DNA of 64,000 nt. It comes from Gloeophyllum trabeum ATCC 11539. Its lineage: Eukaryota > Basidiomycota > Agaricomycetes > Gloeophyllales > Gloeophyllaceae. The stretch covers positions 226,539 through 290,538 of the forward strand of contig NW_006920427.1 of assembly GCF_000344685.1 (NCBI RefSeq), read 5' to 3'. The notes under the pieces are model-generated. The model was not told where the DNA came from. It saw only the letters and a program-made list of their open reading frames with translations, and made no database searches. Shown piece after piece: positions 1 to 9,612 of the stretch (positions are counted from its first letter, which is position 1; every line of letters starts with the position of its first letter). The position numbers and the translations under genes were made by a program.

Positions 1-1
1 T

Positions 2-2761
2 GACGGCCGAAAGCGGAAGAAGCTGGGCTTTGGCAACTCGGCTGTGACCATGCGACCACCCCAACGGTTCTTCAACTACGAAGAAGTCGCTAAGGTGTAT
101 GGTCGGAAACAGGTCTCAAAGCGGAACCAGGTCTATGTCTTTCAAAACGACACGTACAAGGATGGTTTTATCGAGAAGGACTTTAAGCTGAGCGCCCTGC
201 AGCTTGAAAATGTCAACCCTACTCTGGACGAGATCACACGCTTCACTCGAGGGATGGACGGTGCGGAGAATGAGAGCGCTGTTGACCTGACGATCATCGC
301 CGAGGCCTCTCGTAAAGCTGCGATCGCGGTCCTGCAGCCTGGAGATCACGTCGAAGTGTTCGAGGGTGAGCAGACCGGCGTAGACGGTGTCGTGCAGTCC
401 GTAGAAGGTGATGTGGTCACTATCATCGCCAACAGCATGGAACTCGAAAATCAGCGTGTGGACGTTCCTGCGAGGAGTGTACGCAAGAAGTTCAAGCCTG
501 GAGATCACGTTAAAGTCATGACTGGTAAAAATGCTGACGAGACAGGTCTTGTCGTGTCGGTCGAGGGCAATATTGTGACCTTCTTATCCGACATGTCTAT
601 GCAAGAGGTGCGTTTATTGTTCCGGACATTTTTTTACCTCTTCATAATAATCGTCTCAGGTATCTGTCTTCTCGAAAGATCTGCGAGAAGCAGCAGAAGT
701 GGGATCCGGTACCAATATCGTTGGAAACTACGAGCTCCATGACCTGGTACAATTAGAGTAAGTGTCACAGCGGTAAGTTACGAAACACTATTTGACTCTC
801 GATGTAGTTTGCAAACCGTCGGTGTGATCTTCAAGACGGAAAGAGACTCCTTCCGTGTCCTTGACCAGAATGGCCAAACGCGATTAGTGCAGCCACACCA
901 GATCTCCATGCGGAGGGACTCACATCGTGCTATTGCCACTGATTCCGAAGGTCACGAACTACGTGTCGGAGACAACGTGAAGGAGGTGGATGGCGAGGTA
1001 GTTATGCGGTCTCTATATCCTTCCAGCAGCAGCTTAGAATAATCATAGGGCCGAAAAGGACGCATTCTGCACATCCATCAATCCCACTTCGCCTTCCTGC
1101 ATAATCGAGACTACAACGAGAATGGCGGAGTCTTCGTTACTCGAGCCCGTTCTCTGGCATCCTTGGCTCCGAAGGGCAACCTCCTAAAGCCCGGGACTGA
1201 CCTGTCAAAAATGAACCCTGCTATGACTGGCGGTGCTCCAGGGGGTATGGCAGGATCAGCAATGGGTCGTGGGCCTAGAGACAGGCTGATAGGGCTCACC
1301 GTGGCGGTCATCAAGGGCACGTACAAGGGCCACATTGGGACAATAAAGGACACGAATGGTCCGGCTGCCCGTGTGGAACTTCATACCAATAACAAGATCA
1401 TTACCATCGAGCAAGATAAGTTGAAGCACAGACTGTGAGCGCCATATAAGATCGAACTGCATCTGACCCTAAAACGTATGTGCAGATCCGACGGCCGACT
1501 TATCCCACTTGACCAAGTAAGGTTCGGCGGGTTCGGCGGCGGGAGTATGGGCCCTCCGCGGACTGCGAACCCATACGCGCAGAATGGGGGCCGTACACCT
1601 GCTGGCGGCGGCTGGGGTGGCGCAACGCCAGGGGCTGGGTGGGGAGCTCCCCCGTCCCGCACGCCTAATCCATACAATGAGAGCGGGAAGACCCCTGCGT
1701 GGAACGTCTCCTCTCGCACGCCGAATCCGTACGCGATGGACGGCGGCAAGACCCCTGCTTGGAACGCCGCGACCCGGACGCCCAACCCATACGCGGATGG
1801 GTCGAGGACACCTGCCTGGAATGTGGGTTCGCGGACGCCGAATCCGTACGCGAGTGGAGGTGCAGGGGCATCGTCAGGGTGGGGCGGCGCTACACCCGGA
1901 CGGCCAAGCGAATCAAGTGGTGGTTGGGGGAGCGGGTCTGGGAGTGGTGGGTGGGGTGGTGCTTCGCCCAGTAAAGGCGGAGGCGGTTGGGGATCGTCGA
2001 GCGAATCATGGGTATTTGTGTCGCTGCTCCTCACTTTCGGCGATGTTAATATGCTGTTCAGTCCGCACCTACTCCTGCAGCACCGAGTGACGGTTGGGGG
2101 GTAAGGCACTCCATAATGGCAGGCTTGTAGACCAATACTAATCGATATCTAGTCTGCACCCACACCAGGAATACCACAGACGCCGGCCAACTTCGCCACG
2201 CCAGGGGCTTATGGGGCGACCAAGACACCTGGCGCGTACCCGTTCACGCCGGCTGCCACGGGAGGCACTATGATAGAAAGCGAGACGTACGGTAAGCCTG
2301 TGTTTCCACGCGCCTGCGAACACATTCCTGACGCTATGCGTGTATCCACAGAGGTCCCGAAGGACTGGCTTGCCGATGCCGCGCTGCCAGTAAAGAAGGG
2401 CATCATGGTGCAGTTCAAGGGCACCTTCGGCGACGGCGGGCTGCCTGCCTGGAACAACGGCAACTACGAATCGCGTATCGGGCAGGTTCTGTTCGTCTCG
2501 GAAGGGGATCGAACCCGCGATATCTCGGCCACTGCGAACCTACAGCTGGAGAAAGGCGAGGAGGTCGCTGCCGTGCCCGTACGCTATCTGGTGCCGGTAC
2601 CGCCACAGGCGAAGGCGAAGGCAGTGGTGCTGGAGGGCAAGATGAAGGGGCAGATCCTGCATGTGATGGAGCCCGGTGTCGGGGATCGGTGGGTGTGCAC
2701 GGAGAGCTGGAATATGTTTGAGGAGATACCAGGGGATAGGCTGGTTTTGTTTAAGGACTGA
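2..2761 (+). CDS. SPT5: Transcription elongation factor Spt5, C-terminal part (5' truncated by window edge)
   Basis: Spt5 binds Spt4 and RNA polymerase II and keeps the polymerase processive while coupling it to capping and chromatin factors in the nucleus. The window enters in mid-gene, in frame from base 2. In order I read a KOW-containing region (two related PGDHVEV / PGDHVKV segments, about 345-570), a further KOW-linked exon from 809, another KOW near 1290-1430 (VAVIKGTYKGHIG), then a C-terminal repeat region at about 1510-1870 with degenerate SRTPNPYA..GGKTPAWN units, Gly/Trp-rich linkers, and a final KOW-like domain to the stop at 2759-2761. Several short introns interrupt it, for example near 608-665, 745-807, 1438-1487 and 2292-2351. 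The order KOWs, CTR, terminal KOW matches full-length fungal Spt5. The N-terminal acidic region and NGN domain lie upstream of the window. Exact splice sites in the CTR exon are approximate. Confidence 0.93.
1555..1860 (+). repeat. Spt5 CTR-encoding degenerate repeats
   Basis: Coding tandem repeat inside SPT5. Units alternate RTPNPYA-type and KTPAWN-type hexapeptides separated by Gly/Ser spacers, with about four of each. These Thr-Pro motifs correspond to the known kinase-targeted CTR of Spt5. The spacing is irregular, so the array has diverged beyond a simple copy-number repeat. Confidence 0.8.
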
Positions 2762-2934
2762 GTGTTGCCCGTTCTGCTTTTTGTGTTGCTGTAGCTTCTT
2801 TGCTGTAAATTATAACATACTACTCCTGCCAGGACAATTGGCTGTACCTTCGAGGCCCGGGCGAAACGTCGGACTTAGTATCATATCATTCAGGTTGGCC
2901 TACATTTCGTTACGCTTCGTTCCGGCTATCCATC

Positions 2935-3190
2935 ATGGCGTCCACACCGCTGTCGCCCCAGGCGAAAAGACTACGGACGATCATCGTTACGCTGCCTATC
3001 ATGGGCGCTACTGCTTGTACGTCGCGCTCAATGTACAATCAGTCTCACAAAAAGCCAACGTTTATGACTACCAGTGATCCTGTACAAGCGCGTCTTCCTG
3101 GGTGAAGAGCAGCGAAAACTGCCGCGTGATGGACACGGGCGCATCGTGGAGATAAAACCGCAGGTAGCTAAGGTGGAGGGGCAGTCATAG
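2935..3190 (+). CDS. Small single-pass membrane protein, 65 residues, possibly DUF4748-like
   Basis: Two exons, 2935-3016 and 3075-3190, joined across a GTACGT...CCAG intron of 58 nt, give a 65-residue protein ending at TAG 3188-3190. The N-terminus is basic (SPQAKRLR) and is followed by one hydrophobic segment (IIVTLPIMGATALILY). The tail is charged, with KRVFLGEEQRKLPR and GRIVEIKPQ. This shape suits a small mitochondrial inner-membrane or ER protein with a single helix. The YKR.FLGEEQRKLPR block resembles a small fungal family of unknown function that I recall as DUF4748; that assignment is from memory. The start is the only ATG in frame before the helix. It begins 173 bp after SPT5, on the same strand. 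No function is claimed. Confidence 0.6.
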
Positions 3191-4592
3191 GAGGGGGAGG
3201 GGGAGACGGGCAGTGGTATTCCGTTCCCGTGTCTACAGCGGTATATTGTGTGTCTGTCGTAATGTACGGGCATACCAATCTCAATCTGAGCGATTGCCAG
3301 TAATGTCTATCCTGGACTTCCCTCCATGTTCTACCAATCACCCTACGCTCCCCACTCACTTGCTCTCTGCTGGTGTGGATGCTGGTGTGACGACGCGCAT
3401 GCCTGGCCCCCGTGTAGGGTTGAACAGGCGGTCGCAGTCCGCCCACGCGATACCCGTGCCGATGCCCGTCGAGAACGCGACCGGCCAAGCCCGTCCTGTA
3501 TGTCCTCATGTGTCAGCGTCGGTGTAGTTTTAGAGAGGGAATGCACAGACGGCGGAAGAGGATGACGGAAGCCACGACGCCCACGCTGAAGCCTACCCCG
3601 CTGTGTCACAGGCTCGGGTCAGTTCGCTGTGTTTCGAGAGGAGAACTGGGAAAAAACGTACGTCTTTACGAGCAAATCCGCCACTGCACACGAGCGAGCC
3701 CCGAAACCAACCCTCAGTCAATTATCGTGCCAAACCGGAATAGAATTGTCGTTCAGGACGTACGGCAGCGGTCATACTGCAAGTAAAGGCATATGTCAGT
3801 GCAACATTCGTTACCAAATGCAAAAACGCACAGCATACCTTTTGGTTGACGATGTTCTCGCTGGAGGACGGTCTTGAGGACATGGTGCACGGAATGTGCA
3901 GTTGCTGCACGATGATGCTGGGTATTACTCGGGTTCCAGAAATGGCAATTGTTGGAACGACGTCATCCGTTCATTCTTCAAACTCTCACTTGTACGTGTT
4001 CTTTCATCGGAACAAGGGCCACTCAGGCACGACGTGAATGGCACCCTGCATTGATGTCTAATTTCCTAATGCAACATGTAAGTACATACCGAATCAAAGC
4101 GGACTCATTCGTCGGACAATGGGCTCTCATGCGTGGTGTGTACATGGGATCCTGAATATTCGGTGAATATCAATGAGATGTGTTTGAACTGCCATAGGAC
4201 ATAACATTCCGAGGAGAACTTATTCTAGGTTGAGCAGTATTAAATCCGATCTCGTTTGTAGGACGTTCTCCATCCCACAAAGCCCCAGGTCCGTGGACGA
4301 AGGGTGTTCCGGAATACTAGGTTTTTCATACCAGGTCACACAAGTCAAATGCATCAAGGCTCCTTTCTGATATGTGCACAGATGCAGCATTTGCTGATGA
4401 CAGGAGCTGGGTAACGACTCCACATTTTCATTTTCAGTGCAAATTACTATCAGCACTCTCATCGTTCGTGGCTTAGCAAAACGTGAACGAGGAGATACGG
4501 TACCGCTAACGTTTTCGCGTACACTTCCTGATGGTCGGGCTGATGCTCAAGACCCCTATTAATGGAGTGTGAGGCCAGAAGCTCTTCGCGAA
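3191..4592. other. Intergenic, no gene recognised
   Basis: 1.4 kb without a supported gene. The open frames here are short, overlap on both strands, and show no recognisable motif or splice structure that extends them. Confidence 0.5.
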
Positions 4593-5259
4593 ATGCCGAA
4601 GGGACCTCCTTCCAACCTTCCAACCCCTGCAAATGCCACTCTAATAAAAGTCGACATCGCCGAGGAACTTGGGAGCGGTCGCGTCGGTGACGTGTAAGTT
4701 GTGCAGAGTGCTCGTTGCTCAATCCCTGTCATTATCCCGCCGCTGGTGGTAAAGTTCACCAACAGGGATCGCTGCGACGAATTATCCAAGGAGGCATGGT
4801 TCTATGAGGAAATGGAATGTCTGCAAGGCGTCGTCACTCCGCGTTACTATGGGCATTTCACCACCATGCTTCCAGCGCGAACCGATATCCTCTCATTGAA
4901 GCGTCGCGCCAGCTCTCCGTTTCCCATGTCCATAATCCTCCTGGAGCGCGTGGGGGACAGTCTGCCTCTAGGACAGCCCATTCCACAGGTCCTTCAAGAC
5001 GACCTTTGGGACATGATGAGGGATTTTGCTGCACTGGGTATATGTCACAATGACCTGCGCTACGACAACCTCCTTCACCTCCTGACCTGCCCTCGCTTCC
5101 TTCCCCGGACGCTCCTATGGGTTGCGTATCGTTGATTGTGATAGGGCTAGTAAATACAATATGCCGAAGGACATATTGTTCGGCTTATCAAGCGGCGCCG
5201 TCGAGCTGATTCTCGACAACGTCCCCATGGGGTGCGTCGTGAACATTTTCGATGAATAA
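4593..5259 (+). pseudogene. Protein-kinase-like gene, broken (nonsense codon plus frameshift)
   Basis: Starting at ATG 4593 the frame reads into a glycine-rich kinase-like loop (EELGSGRVGDV) and then meets TAA at 4695-4697. The same frame continues directly after it with a lysine-bearing strand (PLVVKFTNRD), helix C-like sequence and the catalytic loop HNDLRYDN, so the stop is a point lesion. The related copy on the minus strand near 34.4-35.2 kb has a tyrosine at the equivalent place. After the catalytic loop the frame is lost in a Pro/Ser-rich stretch near 5085-5120. The expected RIVDCDRASKYN segment resumes in another frame and ends at TAA 5257-5259. The two lesions argue for a pseudogene. 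Unrecognised introns are a weaker alternative, because no GT-AG pair of normal length removes the TAA. About 220 residues are represented, short for a kinase domain but similar to the sister copy. Confidence 0.6.
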
Positions 5260-5418
5260 GGCTGGAATACTGCCGGTGCCGAAGAATCATGCGCAATAAC
5301 GGATTGCTTTGCTTGTATTGTATTAGTAGACGGTATATGTACTCTATATTGACTGCGCCTAAGCAAGAAATATATCTTAGAAATTATATACCCTCCCCTC
5401 ACTAATCTCATGCGCGTA

Positions 5419-8073
5419 TCACGAGCCGGAAGCCGCACCCTCCAGCTCCTTATACCATTTGACCACCTTCGGGTGCGCAGCGACCTACGAAACTCATCAG
5501 GACCTACCACACCATATACTATCACACTCTCAGACTCACCTTCTTAGGATCGAACCGCAGCACCTGCAGCCCCTCGAGGGACGCGGCGCGCGACAGCGCG
5601 ACGTAACTCTGGCCTGCCCATCAAGGCTGTTATTTACGCAGCAAGCATCGAAGAACGTGATACGCACCCTTCTCGAACACCTTGCCCAGGTCCAGCTTGA
5701 CCCGCTGGATGGTCTGCCCCTGGCTCTTGTGGATCGACATTGCCCACGCCAGTATCAGCGGGATCTACACCCCGTCAGCAAACCCCGCCATGAGATAGCA
5801 TGTGCGTCCCTGACCTGCATCCGCCGCGCGAGGACGTTCCCCTCGCCGTCCTCGACGCGGAACTCGTCCCGCACGAGGAGGACCGCCTCCTTCCCCGCGG
5901 GCGTCTCAAACTCGACGAGGGGGTACCGCTCCTCGTCCTTCTCCCTCTCCTTCCCCTTCCCCTTCTTCCCCTGGCCCTGTTCTTCGCTCTTTACATTTTC
6001 CTGCTCCTCACGGACAGGCACTCCATCTGCACCCACCCTCACCCCCCTTACATGACCACCCTTCTCCGCAGCGCCCTTCGCGCCCTCGCCCTCCCCGTGC
6101 ACCTCCCCGACGCGATAGAACCCCCTAACGACGCCCACACTCCCGTTCACGAGCCCCCCCTCGACGCCGTTATCCACATTCTTGATCAGCATCACCTGAG
6201 CGCCCGTCTTCACCTCCAGGCGCTCCACCGCCATCATGTTCTTCAGCAGCCGCGCTCTCGTTTCCGCGGGCGCACTGCCGGAATCTCGCGAGGGGAAGGC
6301 GTGCGAGGGCGAGGGCAGCGCGCACAGCCGGGTTGAGTTCGCGCGGTCGACTTCCGCGCGGAGGGGGAAGAGCTCGGTCGGGGCGATGGAGGAGGCGGGG
6401 AGGGACCGGGAGAGGGCGCGGAAGGTCGCGAGCGCTTCTGGGGGTGTGATTCCGAGCCGGAGGGAGTTAAGGAGGTCGACGAATTCTGCGTGCGTGAGTT
6501 GTTAGTCGCGAGGGACGGGGGAAGAGGGCGTACTGGTGTCTTTCTGCCTATACACCTGCTTGAGGTTGACGGTCTCCTCGATACTGCTCTTCCACACGTC
6601 GGACTCGAAGGCGAACACGGGGTCCCCTTTCGCGACGGGCGGGAGCTGGAAGAAGTCGCCAGTCACCACGAGCTGAGCAGAGTTCGTTAGATTGCGCACA
6701 CTGAGGTTATTGACGTGAACGCGTACCTGAATGCCCCCAAATGGCTTGTCTGTTGGTTTCCGCAATCTGGCGGCGAGGTCGTGCAGCGTATCAAACAGCC
6801 GGCCGTCGACCATCGACACTGAAATCACTCAGCCTCGCCTCATCCTAGACGTGTAGTGTTCACCTTCATCGATGACGAGCACCTTGGTCGCTTTCCAGCG
6901 CTGGAACGCGGGCTTGCAGGTCTTGATGGAGGGGATGAGAACGTCGAGGTTGGACACGGTCGGGGAGACTGCTCCCCAGGCGTGGATCGTCATGCCTGCG
7001 GATATAGGCATATAGAGTTTAGTAGGTGTAATCGTAGTAGCGATAAGAAACGCACCGCCGATGTTGGACGCTGCCATGCCGGTGCTGGCTGTTATAGCCA
7101 CTGCATTTGGTTGCTTGGCGTACTTCTTGCGCAGGGCGGCAATAATCGCGCGCAGGAGCAGCGACTTGCCTGTGCCTAGAACAGATCACATTGTTCAATG
7201 TCAGACCATGTTCGCCAACACTGCGGCTAAGAACCAATGTCCCCCCACGGGACATTGGTCTTTCAGAGGACGAGTCTCGGAACATTGTAGGGACATTTCA
7301 CCCACCGATCACTGAAAGTCCAATGTCGGGTGGCGGGACATCGGTCTTTGCCCGCAGTGAAAGAACGGAACCACAATGCTAATAGAGAATGCCCCTCAAA
7401 TCTGGAGACCACAGTAGATGCCCCACACTGGGGAGAAAGAGCGATGTCCGGCGGCGGACATGCAAGGAATATGTAAGGACGCCGGGGAGAACATTTTCTT
7501 ATGATGTTTTCCGCAGGACAAAGGTCCTCGGGACATCGCAAGAGAATGGTCTCCCAACAATCGCATGACAATTCAATATCCCGCCACGCGACATTTGTCT
7601 TTGCCCGCAGTGCGGCGGACTTCCGTTTGTGCATTCAAAGGGCATTCTTCCTGCCCGAGTCATGGCCCAGCGAGGATCATTCAAGAAAAGTATTCTCCCA
7701 AGCGAAAGATGCACCAGATGTGCTCGCCGGCAAACATCTGTCTCTATCTGCAATGCAGTCAAGTTCATACACACTCACCCGCTGATCCCGTGAAAAAGAC
7801 GTTCTTCCCCTCCACGACCATCTTCAACACCGCCCTCTGCTCGTCATTCAGCACGACGCCCCTGCGCTCAACGGCGGAGTTTGGCTTGGATGACGGCGCG
7901 AGCTGGACCTTTGGCGCGAAGAACGCGTCGAGCGTCGTGCGGCGCGCTTTCGAGGGTTTCTCGGGCTGGGGGTCGCTGGTCGATTTTCTTTTCCTCGACC
8001 CCGAGGCTCTGGAATTCGTATCGCTCTTCTTAGTGTTATTTGACGCGGTCTTGAGAGGTGGCCGAGTATACAT
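5419..8073 (-). CDS. PIF1: PIF1-family ATP-dependent DNA helicase
   Basis: 5'-3' superfamily 1B helicase expected to act in nuclear and mitochondrial genome maintenance. Reading leftward from ATG 8071-8073: a basic low-complexity N-terminus, [20 protein letters not shown], Walker A split by an intron (GSAG / TGKS), ASTGMAA (motif Ia), Walker [21 protein letters not shown] (motif III), [10 protein letters not shown], an insertion rich in Lys/Glu/Gly at about 5930-6110, then [17 protein letters not shown] and QSYVALSRA (motifs V/VI). It stops at TGA 5419-5421. At least eight exons. All are joined by introns of ordinary size except the first, which is 603 nt (7176-7778) and filled by repeat sequence described separately. 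An in-frame GTG lies upstream at 8118, but MYTRPPLK is the first ATG. All helicase motifs appear intact. Confidence 0.9.
7219..7754. repeat. CACTGCGGGC-type inverted-repeat element inside PIF1 intron 1
   Basis: This intron segment holds several inverted copies of a roughly 25-bp end sequence, of the form CACTGCGGGCAAAGACCGAT and its complement ATCGGTCTTTGCCCGCAGTG. Examples are at about 7219-7262, 7309-7358 and 7577-7610. The interior is clearly related to the element at 59420-59731: both contain a run resembling TTCATTCAAAGGACATTC, a GATCATGG...CC run, and TGCTCGCCGGC before the right end. No coding sequence is present. The terminal copies are degraded and I could not define a target-site duplication. 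Confidence 0.6.
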
Positions 8074-8282
8074 GTTGTGTGGGTCGTAGAAGTAAGAGAG
8101 AGCAAAATCTGTTGCCACAAGTCTCAGCCCCTGTCTGCGGTTCCACGGTCACGAGACCCACACGCGCCGCAATCACAAGAAAGAACTGCAGCGCCCACGT
8201 GTGATCCTCGTTCCGGTTGTTTCTTGCCAGTCGAGCCTGCTTGCTTTCTCAAGTTCCTCTTTATTCTGAGCTCTCACCAGAC
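8074..8282. promoter_or_regulatory. Shared divergent upstream region of PIF1 and the 8283 gene
   Basis: Only 209 bp separate the two divergently oriented start codons, so both promoters must lie here or overlap. I see no clear TATA box. Confidence 0.4.
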
Positions 8283-9232
8283 ATGTCAGGCAACAGGCGA
8301 GAACGAGCAGAAAATTACAATCCAGCTACGACGCCGAAGTGCGTCTTCGTTCGTTTCCAGTAGGAAGCGGCTGATAGCTGACTGATTGATGGTGTAGGTA
8401 CCTCAATGATTTCAGCAAGGCCCTCGCGAGCGAAGTCCGTATCCTGCTCGAGGAAGTGGGCAAGCTGCGCGACGAGCGCCGCGCGTTGCAGTTGTACGTC
8501 TTGCCGATCTAGCACAGGACCCCGCAAAGTCGAACTAATCCGACAATCCGCCTGATACAGCGAGATCGCAGAGCTGATGAGCATGAAGTCGAAGCACGGC
8601 GCCGGCGGCGAGTACTCGCCCGACTGGAGGCCCCGAGTATGTCTCTTTCACCTACCCCATTCTTTGCATCCCACTAATACTCCGACCTGCGTAAACCAGG
8701 AAGCAGAAGCCTCCCCGCCGCCTCCGCCAGCCCCCGAGCCCGCCCCGGTCATCGAAGACCCCGCGCCCCCGCGCGAAGCCAAGCCCGGCTGGCGCGTGGT
8801 CCCCCCCAAGCGCGAGCGGCGCCGGCACGCCCAGCAACAAGCCGCCGTCCCAGCCAGCCCTCCGCCGCCGCCGCCGCCGGAGCCGCCGAAGCCGAACCTG
8901 CCTTCCTGGGCGCAGTGGAGACGTGCGTTCCTTGTGAATGCGAGATGAGGAGCATGCTGACCTTGTGGATTTTGTCTATAGCCAATCCGCTCCTGGCTGC
9001 ACCGATACCCCAGGCCCCGGCCCCGTCTTCCCCGGGCCCGGTCGTGCAGCGCCGTGGTCTTTTTGGTCAGTCCTGTTAACACGTCTCTCTGTGAGAGAAT
9101 ACTGATGCAGATACCGTTAGGCCCGCCGAGCCCTCCTCCCCAGTGATCAACGATTCAACCTTAATGCAGCATCGGCATAAAGAGATAATCTCAAGCTCAA
9201 CTCACGTATTATCGTATCTATATCGAATCTAG
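8283..9232 (+). CDS. Hypothetical protein with N-terminal coiled coil and proline-rich middle
   Basis: Not recognised. ATG 8283-8285 opens a basic N-terminus (MSGNRRERAENYNP). The second exon (from 8398) encodes a likely helix or coiled coil (LNDFSKALASEVRILLEEVG, then KLRDERRALQ). The third reads EIAELMSMKSKHG..EYSPDW. After an intron with GTATGT...CCAG ends, the fourth exon (about 8700-8928) is a Pro/Glu/Arg-rich low-complexity region ending SWAQWR. Later exons give NPLLAAPIPQAPAP and a tail that stops at TAG 9230-9232. The donor and acceptor pairs keep frame throughout, which supports a real spliced gene. The last exon is less certain: skipping its intron would stop the protein near 9079. 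The helical start suggests a protein-interaction role; nothing more can be said. Confidence 0.6.
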
Positions 9233-9612
9233 GGCATCTCGTCATCCATCAAGGTTTTCTTGTCCTCTTGTACATAGTGTAACAAGCGTGCTTGCTTTCT
9301 TCAGGCTTTAGGATTTTCTTCTTTGAGTTTGCTTTCGTCCGACCCAACCAATCAATGTATGTATGTATGTATGACCTCAGTATGAATAGATTAGCGTGTA
9401 GGATACATGCTCTGCAATGTATGTTGTACGTTCCTGTACTGGAATAACGAACGAACGGGTAAGTATGATATCGATCGGATATACTAAACGTTGGATATGT
9501 AACTGTGATGAGTAGTACTCGTACAATGGTGCGGCAAGCAAAATGATTGAGACTATGCTAAATAAAGCGCAGAGTGAGAGGGATGAATATATGATACAGA
9601 ATGTTGCAGTCT
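9233..9612. other. Convergent 3' intergenic region
   Basis: 380 bp between two convergent genes. AT-rich. It holds an (ATGT)n microsatellite of about five units at 9354-9373 and otherwise nothing recognisable. Confidence 0.5.

Noticed and set aside
1381..2109. Minus-strand 242-codon frame opposite SPT5
   Set aside because: Proline-rich shadow of the Gly/Thr-Pro repeats in the Spt5 CTR; no motif of its own.
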